Assembly: GCA_041648665.1 (NCBI GenBank)
Contig: JBAZOP010000010.1
Span: 1 to 55,350 of the forward strand
Reading direction: 5' to 3'
DNA: 55,350 nt
From: a bacterium
GTDB taxonomy: Bacteria > UBA10199 > 2-02-FULL-44-16 > JAAZCA01
The notes under the pieces were generated by a model that did no database searches, had not been told where the DNA came from, and was given only the letters and a program-made list of their open reading frames with translations. The position numbers and the translations under genes were made by a program. Position 1 is the first letter of the stretch, and every line of letters begins with the position of its first letter. This document shows positions 50,060 to 55,350 of the stretch, one piece after another.

Positions 50060-51742
50060 ATGGGTTCGACTACCCGCGTGCCGGATCTCGCGACTCGCGC
50101 GCCCCAGACCGCCGGCGTCATGCCGCAGGGAGAGGGTTGCGAGGCCTCATGCCAGGCCTCGGCAACGTCTGCGTCAGACAAGGATTTCTACATTCCTGTT
50201 CCGCCTCCCTCATGCATCGATCCATGCATCCTGGAAGCGAACAGGCGCGTCGAGGACGTCGATTATCTCTTTTCCGTTGTCTCGAAGACATTCCCCTTCT
50301 TCGGCGTGCATTCGCGGCTCGGCTATGAGCCGTGGACCTCGAAGCACGAGCAGTGGCTTAAGCAGGCGCGCCGCGCAGAGGAACCCAGCGAATTTGCCGC
50401 AGTGATCGATGGGATGATGAAGGCACTCCATACAGGCCATGCGGCCGTTCTCAGCGAGATTGTGGTTCGCTTCTATGCCGAGAAAGATAATCCATCCATG
50501 CGGCCCTATCAGGAGGTCCTGTCGCAGGCGCTCTCAAGCGCTGTATACTGGGATTCGGTCCTGAAGGAGGAACGCAGGCCGCCGCTCAAGTTCGACGCCT
50601 ATTATCTGGACGGCCGCTACCTCCTCCGGGATGACCTGGAGCTGGTAGACGGAAGCCGGCTCCCAGCCGGCACACCGATCGTGGGGATCGACGGGCTTTC
50701 CGTCGACGAGTACATCTCGCGCAACCAGGAGAGCCTGATACTGCGCGAGGATGCGATCACAGGCGGAATCTTCGCCAAAAATCTATTGTCAGAGCTCAGC
50801 GAAGATTCGGGGGTAGAGTTCGAGGTGGACGATCTGGGGACCCGCGCGACGGTGCGCTCCATCGACGTGCAGGAGCGCAGCAGATGCATGACCCATCGCC
50901 CCTCGCCTGGCCGCTACTTCTACCTCGATCTGATCCCGGGCGAGGTCGCCTACGTCAAGCTCGACAGCTTCAAAAGCATGCGCAAGGAGCCGGGCCGTGC
51001 GGCCGCCTTCGAACGCTTCATCGACGAACACGCCGACGCCCGCGCCGTCATACTCGATCTGCGCGGCAACACCGGCGGCAGCAGCGTGCTGTGGTCGGAC
51101 GAGATCCTAGGCGCCATGCTCAGCTCGGGAATCAGCACAGAGGTCTATTACGGACTCAATGCGAATGAGACCACCCGCGACTTCATCGATGCGAAGATCG
51201 AGCCCATATCGACGATTTTCCCGGGCGAAAGGGCACCAGCCAACGTCTTCGACGAGTTGCGCCGCGGCGAGATCAACGCCCTCTATCGGCGCGAAGAATT
51301 CTTCGATGGGAAACGAAAAAGGCCGCTCACAGCGAAGATCTATCTGCTCGTGGACCGCGATGTCTACTCCTCCTCGGAGATGTTCGCCGCATGGGCCAAG
51401 GCGAGCGGATGGGCCGTGATCGTGGGCGAGCAGACCGGCGGCGACGGCATCGGCGTCGATCCCTTCCCTGCGGTCCTGCCGAACAGCCTGATGGCGGTGC
51501 GCTTCCCCTGGATACTCGGTGCATCCTCCGACGGCGCGATCAACGAACAAGAGGGAACGATCCCCGACGTGGTGACGACCTGGCAGGTCGAGGACTGGCG
51601 CGGCCGCTGCGACGCGGTCCAAAGGATGAAAAAGCTTGAGCCCGAACAAGGGATATGGAACGAAACCAATGCGCGCGAGCTGCTACTCAAGCACGACCCG
51701 GATGTTGCGGCAGCGCTGCGCGACCTTCGCCGCAGAGATTGA
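50060..51742 (+). CDS. S41-family peptidase (tail-specific protease-like)
   Basis: A 560-residue protein. A Ser/Thr/Ala-rich N-terminus (1-55) with no Sec signal precedes a helical lid region (about 65-150), a PDZ-like segment (LPAGTPIVGIDGLSVDEYI, about 208-226) and the S41 catalytic domain with ILDLRGNTGGSS, the Ser cluster in DVYSSSEMFA (437-439) and VGEQTGGDGIG. The Lys of CtpA-type enzymes is replaced, which fits the S41B (tricorn-core-like) branch. The ATG at 50060 has GGGAGG eight nt upstream; an ATG at 50033 sits only 4 bp after box D. It converges with the radical SAM gene (3 bp apart) and might trim its peptide. Confidence 0.85.
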   Translation: MGSTTRVPDLATRAPQTAGVMPQGEGCEASCQASATSASDKDFYIPVPPPSCIDPCILEANRRVEDVDYLFSVVSKTFPFFGVHSRLGYEPWTSKHEQWLKQARRAEEPSEFAAVIDGMMKALHTGHAAVLSEIVVRFYAEKDNPSMRPYQEVLSQALSSAVYWDSVLKEERRPPLKFDAYYLDGRYLLRDDLELVDGSRLPAGTPIVGIDGLSVDEYISRNQESLILREDAITGGIFAKNLLSELSEDSGVEFEVDDLGTRATVRSIDVQERSRCMTHRPSPGRYFYLDLIPGEVAYVKLDSFKSMRKEPGRAAAFERFIDEHADARAVILDLRGNTGGSSVLWSDEILGAMLSSGISTEVYYGLNANETTRDFIDAKIEPISTIFPGERAPANVFDELRRGEINALYRREEFFDGKRKRPLTAKIYLLVDRDVYSSSEMFAAWAKASGWAVIVGEQTGGDGIGVDPFPAVLPNSLMAVRFPWILGASSDGAINEQEGTIPDVVTTWQVEDWRGRCDAVQRMKKLEPEQGIWNETNARELLLKHDPDVAAALRDLRRRD

Positions 51743-51745
51743 GGA

Positions 51746-53356
51746 TCAGAAACGGCCGGTATCGAAATCGACGACCTGCAGTTCCTCTTCTTGAAGAGAG
51801 CCGGGCTCGGCCAGTGCCAGATAGTCCTCCTCCTCCAGCCGGGACCCTTCATGGGTGAGCAGCACCTCTAGTTTTCTTCTGACGACCTCCAGCACAAACT
51901 TGCAGCGCCCCTCCGGGATCCCCGCAGCCTCCAGATAATCGCCGCCACAGCGCAGCACGCGCACCGGACAGCCGCTGCGGCAGAGATATCGGGCGAGGCA
52001 TGAGCTGCATCCGGGGAGTTCGCAGCTCCGCCGTTTACGCAGCAGACGCACCTTCTCCTCATCGATGTCGAAGCGGTCGGCCACGGGATCGTAGCGCCCG
52101 ATCACAAAGGTCCGCGCAAGCGGGTCCCTCGCAGAAAGGACCTCCGCACAGGTGGTGACGTTGCCCTCGGGCGTAACCCAGAAGTTGCCGCTGGAGGCGC
52201 CGCAAAAATAAGCCCTGCCGGAAAAGATGTCGGTGCCGCTTATGCTGAATTCCTTGCCCTTTGCACGGGCGATCTCCCACGCCTTGAAGTAAGCCTCAGA
52301 ATATTCTTCGTAAGTCACGCCGTGCATGTCGTTGGTCACCGCCCGGCTGGCCAGCGTGATCGGCTCGAAATGAAAGCTCCGAGCCTTGAAGGTGTCGGTC
52401 AGGTAGTCCACAATCTCCGGGAGCTCATGGAAGTTCAATCGCGTGACCGTGCCGCGGATCGAATACAAAAAGTCGTGCTCATCCAGGATGTGAAGATTGC
52501 GGGCTATGGTGTCGAAGCTCCCGCTGCCGTCGGCCTGCGGCCGCTGACGATCTTGAATCTCGCGACTGCCGTCCAGCGAGACACAGGCCGAGTCCATGTT
52601 CCGGATGAGGAAATCGATCCGTGCTCGATCGTAACAGAGGTTGGTGCCGATCATGAAATTAGGCTCAAGACCGTGAGATTTTGTCCTTTCACGGGCATAC
52701 GAAACAGCGTCAGAGACGAGGTCGAAGGCCATCATCGGTTCACCGCCGCCATGAAACCCCACACGGAAGGACTTTTTCCCCCCGGCCACAGCGTTGCCAA
52801 GCGCGTAGTCGACGGCCCTGTGGGCCAAGGCCGGGGACATGTATTTGACGTGCTCGCCGGCCGAGGCATAGCAGTAGATGCAGCGGAGGTTGCACTCCGT
52901 AGTGGGACAGAGCGTGACACTCATCGGCGCAAAGGGCATTGCCTCCTCTGCCGGAGGTGTCGCATCAGATGACGCGGCGGATGCGTCCGAAGACTCCTCC
53001 GCGGTCAGTATGTCGTGGAGGATCAGGTAGTTCACCAAAGCGACGGTCCGTGGTTCGAAGACCGGCGGTTTCCCTGCCAAGATATCGCGAAGGATCCTCT
53101 TGCCTGCGTCGTTGATCAGGAAACCCAGGAATAGCTCCGGAGCAAAGAGGATATTGCGATCCAATGCGGAGTCGAGAAATTTGAGATCCGTGGCGGCTCG
53201 GACGCGCCGGAGCTCCTCCTCGCTCTCGACGAGCAGGATGTCGGCTTCAGAAACCTCTTCTTTCCCCTGCGCCGACCCCTGCCTCTCCCCTCCTGTCTCT
53301 GTTGCCATCCCACCGATTACCGCCGCTGCAAAGATCCTGGCCGCAGGTTCACCCAT
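51746..53356 (-). CDS. Radical SAM/SPASM peptide-modifying enzyme
   Basis: A 536-residue enzyme. Residues 1-140 form an N-terminal region with FLINDAGKRILRDILAG and VNYLILHDIL, similar to leader-binding winged-helix regions of RiPP maturases. The radical SAM motif is Cys155-x3-Cys159-x2-Cys162 (ECNLRCIYCYA) with GGGEP at 203-207. The SPASM domain has Cys385, 403, 445, 450, 453, 459, 463, 470 and 485, including GCSSCLARYLCRSGC, enough for two auxiliary 4Fe-4S clusters. Sulfatase-maturating enzymes share this design, but no sulfatase is present and a Cys-rich peptide gene lies directly upstream. GGGGAG precedes the ATG. Confidence 0.9.
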   Translation of the reverse strand: MGEPAARIFAAAVIGGMATETGGERQGSAQGKEEVSEADILLVESEEELRRVRAATDLKFLDSALDRNILFAPELFLGFLINDAGKRILRDILAGKPPVFEPRTVALVNYLILHDILTAEESSDASAASSDATPPAEEAMPFAPMSVTLCPTTECNLRCIYCYASAGEHVKYMSPALAHRAVDYALGNAVAGGKKSFRVGFHGGGEPMMAFDLVSDAVSYARERTKSHGLEPNFMIGTNLCYDRARIDFLIRNMDSACVSLDGSREIQDRQRPQADGSGSFDTIARNLHILDEHDFLYSIRGTVTRLNFHELPEIVDYLTDTFKARSFHFEPITLASRAVTNDMHGVTYEEYSEAYFKAWEIARAKGKEFSISGTDIFSGRAYFCGASSGNFWVTPEGNVTTCAEVLSARDPLARTFVIGRYDPVADRFDIDEEKVRLLRKRRSCELPGCSSCLARYLCRSGCPVRVLRCGGDYLEAAGIPEGRCKFVLEVVRRKLEVLLTHEGSRLEEEDYLALAEPGSLQEEELQVVDFDTGRF

Positions 53357-53377
53357 GGTCTCCCCATCTCCCTTGTT

Positions 53378-53417
53378 AAAAACAAGTTCATCAGGCCGTC
53401 TGCGACCTGATGAACTT
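53378..53417 (-). terminator. Terminator/attenuator between peptide and radical SAM genes
   Basis: AAGTTCATCAGG and CCTGATGAACTT are perfect 12-bp arms around a 10-nt loop; on the minus strand GTTTTTAAC follows. Placed between the peptide gene and its maturase, it would give much more peptide mRNA than enzyme mRNA, a common RiPP arrangement. Confidence 0.85.
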
Positions 53418-53453
53418 AATAGCGCATCGATTCAGCACAAACAATCGTTATCG

Positions 53454-53708
53454 TCAGCGTATCACCCTTTTCCGACTGCCGATCTTGAGCTTGCTGACCG
53501 GATTGCTCACAAGACTGACCTTGCCGACCTTGTTGGGTACGTCAGGGTCACATATGCTGCCGCAATCGGCAGGGCACGTATCGTCGAGCATACAAGGGCA
53601 ATTCGGAAATTCATCATCCGCACCAGCGCCCATCTTCCCCCCTATCCCCCTCTTGGCAACATTGATCTTGCTGCGGGCCACTCCCTTCTTGATTGAAATC
53701 CGTCCCAT
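53454..53708 (-). CDS. Cys-rich peptide, candidate RiPP precursor
   Basis: An 84-residue peptide. A basic N-terminal segment (MGRISIKKGVARSKINVAK, then GIGGK) precedes an acidic core with five Cys at 37, 39, 45, 49 and 53 (pattern C-x-C-x5-C-x3-C-x3-C: CPCMLDDTCPADCGSIC). A second basic segment (SKLKIGSRKRVIR) ends the peptide. AAAGGAGG lies at ideal spacing before the ATG. It precedes the radical SAM/SPASM gene on the same strand with a terminator hairpin between. Cys-rich cores next to SPASM enzymes are the hallmark of sactipeptides and ranthipeptides. No known precursor family is recognised. Confidence 0.7.
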   Translation of the reverse strand: MGRISIKKGVARSKINVAKRGIGGKMGAGADDEFPNCPCMLDDTCPADCGSICDPDVPNKVGKVSLVSNPVSKLKIGSRKRVIR

Positions 53709-53753
53709 AGGTTCCTCCTTTAAATAAAGGTCGTTTGTACAACATTAAGATAT

Positions 53754-53770
53754 ATGCAATTAAAGTGCCA
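53754..53770 (-). promoter_or_regulatory. Sigma-54 (-24/-12) promoter of the Cys-rich peptide gene
   Basis: Minus-strand TGGCACTTTAATTGCAT matches the sigma-54 consensus TGGCAC-N5-TTGCA, with GG and GC exactly 10 bp apart. Transcription would begin about 35 bp before the peptide start. IHF, whose alpha gene is in this window, usually assists such promoters. No NtrC-type activator gene is in the window. Confidence 0.65.
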
Positions 53771-53954
53771 TAGGAAAACCGATGAAACCTCTTAAAATAT
53801 AAGAAGCTACCCGACAGATCGCCCCTCCTGTTTTGAGAAAAATAGACAGCGAGCGTCAAACCGCCGACTGCAGCGACGCGCGTGGACAGCCCTCCCCTGT
53901 TCCTTGCCTTCCCTTCAAATAAATGTTTTTATCTCCCTCGGAAAAGGGGGACTC

Positions 53955-55274
53955 ATGCTCAAGGCGATCGCCTCTTACTTCGAGTTCGAGAAGCTCGGCA
54001 CAAGCTACAAGACCGAGGTCATCGCAGGAGCCACCACCTTCCTCACCATGGCTTACATCGCCTTCGTCAACCCCTCGATCCAGGCGCAGGCGGGCATGCC
54101 CTTCGGCGCGGTCATGACTGCGACCTGTCTCTCCGCAGCCTTCGCCTCCATCCTCATGGGCATCTACGCCAGGCTCCCGATCGCGCTGGCTCCCGGCATG
54201 GGCACCAACGCCTATTTCGCCTTCACGGTATGCATCGTCATGGGCATAGCATGGCAGACCGCGCTGGCCGCGGTCTTCATAGCGGGCGCGCTCTTTCTGA
54301 TACTCTCGATCACCGGCATGCGCGAGAAGATCATGGACGCGATCCCGGACTCCATGAAGCACTCGGTCGCGGCCGGCATAGGCATCTTCATCTCCTTCGT
54401 GGGGCTGCAACAGGCCGGCATCGTGGTCAAGAACGACGCGGTCTTCGTGGGGCTGGGAGACATCTCAAAGCCGGGCCCCATCATCGCGCTGCTCGGGATC
54501 GTCATCACCGGATATTTTCTTGCAAAGAAGATTAGAGGCGCGCTGCTCTGGGGAATCCTCATCTCCACGATCATCGCGGTCTTCGTGGGCGTGGCAAAAC
54601 CGCCCCAGGGAGTGATCTCCATGCCGCCCTCGGTCCTGCCCACCCTGGGCAAGCTCGACTTCGGGGGCGCGTTTGCGCTGGGGCTCGTCGAGATCATCTT
54701 CGCATTCTTCTTCGTGGACCTCTTCGACACCGTGGCCACGCTCATCGGCGTTGCCGAACAAGGCGGGCTCATGAGGCCGGGGCAGAGAGGAAAACAGTGC
54801 CTGCCCAGGGCAGGACGCGCCCTCTCCGCGGACGCGGTCGGCACAATGGCCGGCGCGGCGCTGGGGACATCGACGGTCACCTCCTACATCGAGTCCACGG
54901 CCGGCATCGCAGAGGGCGGCAGATCCGGCTTCACCGCTGTGATGGTCGGCCTCTTCTTCATCGTCATGCTCTTCTTCAACCCGATCATCTCAATCGTGCC
55001 GCCGCAGGCCACCTCTCCCGCGCTCATAATCGTGGCCGCGTTCATGCTCAAGAACATGTCCAAGGTCGAGTGGGCGGACTGGACCGAGGCGCTGCCCGCC
55101 GTGGTCGCCTGTCTCGCAATACCGCTCACATACTCGATATCCAACGGGCTCGCGCTCGGCTTCATACTCTATCCCGTTCTCAAGATAATCACGGGCCGGT
55201 GGCGCGAGGCGAACTGGTTGGTCTACGTGCTCGGCGCGCTGTTCGTGCTCAAGTTCATACTGATCTCTAATTAG
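53955..55274 (+). CDS. AzgA/NCS2-type purine permease
   Basis: A 439-residue membrane protein with about 12-14 helices of the AzgA (hypoxanthine/guanine/adenine:proton symporter) branch of NCS2. Typical segments are TEVIAGATTFLTMAYI, LPIALAPGMGTNAYF, FVDLFDTVATLIGVA and STVTSYIESTAGIAEGGRSG. Start at the ATG with AGGGGGA upstream; a TTG 17 codons earlier is unlikely. It is divergent from the peptide gene and followed by another gene after 13 bp. Confidence 0.92.
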   Translation: MLKAIASYFEFEKLGTSYKTEVIAGATTFLTMAYIAFVNPSIQAQAGMPFGAVMTATCLSAAFASILMGIYARLPIALAPGMGTNAYFAFTVCIVMGIAWQTALAAVFIAGALFLILSITGMREKIMDAIPDSMKHSVAAGIGIFISFVGLQQAGIVVKNDAVFVGLGDISKPGPIIALLGIVITGYFLAKKIRGALLWGILISTIIAVFVGVAKPPQGVISMPPSVLPTLGKLDFGGAFALGLVEIIFAFFFVDLFDTVATLIGVAEQGGLMRPGQRGKQCLPRAGRALSADAVGTMAGAALGTSTVTSYIESTAGIAEGGRSGFTAVMVGLFFIVMLFFNPIISIVPPQATSPALIIVAAFMLKNMSKVEWADWTEALPAVVACLAIPLTYSISNGLALGFILYPVLKIITGRWREANWLVYVLGALFVLKFILISN

Positions 55275-55287
55275 ACCCGGAGGGGAC

Positions 55288-55350
55288 ATGGCAAAGATGC
55301 AAAAAAAGAGCGTCCGCACTATGCTCGAAGGCGCGCAGCCGTTTTTCTAC
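55288..55350 (+). CDS. Start of a further gene, cut by the window edge
   Basis: Only 21 codons are visible, ending MLEGAQPFFY, with GGAGGGG before the ATG. The GA-x-PFF start resembles alpha/beta-hydrolase carboxylesterases, in which this segment precedes the first strand and oxyanion loop. The assignment is tentative. It is probably cotranscribed with the permease. Confidence 0.45.
   Translation, partial: MAKMQKKSVRTMLEGAQPFFY

Noticed and set aside
51746..53356. Radical SAM enzyme as a sulfatase-maturating enzyme
   Set aside because: The SPASM layout allows it, but no sulfatase is nearby, the N-terminal extension is unusual for that family, and a Cys-rich peptide gene lies immediately upstream.
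1..55350. CRISPR arrays, insertion sequences, integrases, rRNA genes
   Set aside because: No regularly spaced repeats, transposase or integrase motifs, or rRNA sequence were seen on either strand.

Overview
The window looks like a chromosomal segment of an uncultured, GC-rich, Gram-negative rod of the broad 'deltaproteobacterial' type. The evidence is a complete mreBCD-mrdA-rodA cell-shape operon, lipoprotein and outer-membrane-type proteins, an IHF alpha subunit downstream of pheST, and a sigma-54-type promoter. The lineage is inferred from gene content and order and is not proven.

Layout. 1-2270: the 5' part of a hydrogenase-4/complex-I-like membrane subunit, a DNA-binding/PTS-EIIA fusion regulator and tRNA-Met. 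2274-4360: era, a secreted beta-propeller-like protein and a possible tiny Cys-rich peptide. 4535-7021: an 828-residue zincin-like protein, more AT-rich than its neighbours. 7035-18790 (all minus): a long translation/RNA run of tRNA-Val, thrS, infC, rpmI, rplT, pheS, pheT, ihfA, a MerR-type regulator, tRNA-Pro, cysE, mnmA, mtaB, rnc and an azoreductase gene. 18924-25027: trxA and the cell-shape operon. 25215-28744 (plus): a PpiD-like protein, a CCA/poly(A) polymerase-type enzyme, a TPR protein and coaE. 28751-37893 (minus): rimP-nusA-infB-rbfA-nrnA-truB-rpsO-pnp.

38000-53950 is an accessory region. It holds a lamin-tail-domain lipoprotein, a small TolC-like protein, a ComEC-type metallo-beta-lactamase-fold lipoprotein, a STAS/GHKL partner-switch-like pair, three large orphan proteins without Sec signals (514, 1421 and 467 residues), an S41 peptidase, and a radical SAM/SPASM enzyme preceded by a small Cys-rich peptide gene. 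The window ends with an AzgA-type purine permease and the start of another gene.

The two most interesting signals are as follows. (1) A candidate RiPP locus: an 84-residue peptide with five clustered Cys, its own -24/-12 promoter, a terminator hairpin after it, then a radical SAM/SPASM gene. (2) A two-block promoter-like box, close to GCAAC-N14/15-GCCGATA, precedes four otherwise unrelated accessory genes (zincin, 1421-residue orphan, repeat protein, S41 peptidase), two copies lying in a duplicated ~55-bp element. This suggests one regulon under an alternative sigma factor. Smaller points are an AUU start codon for infC, a PheT without its tRNA-binding OB domain, a ThrS without its TGS domain, and a 16-bp inverted repeat bracketing tRNA-Pro.
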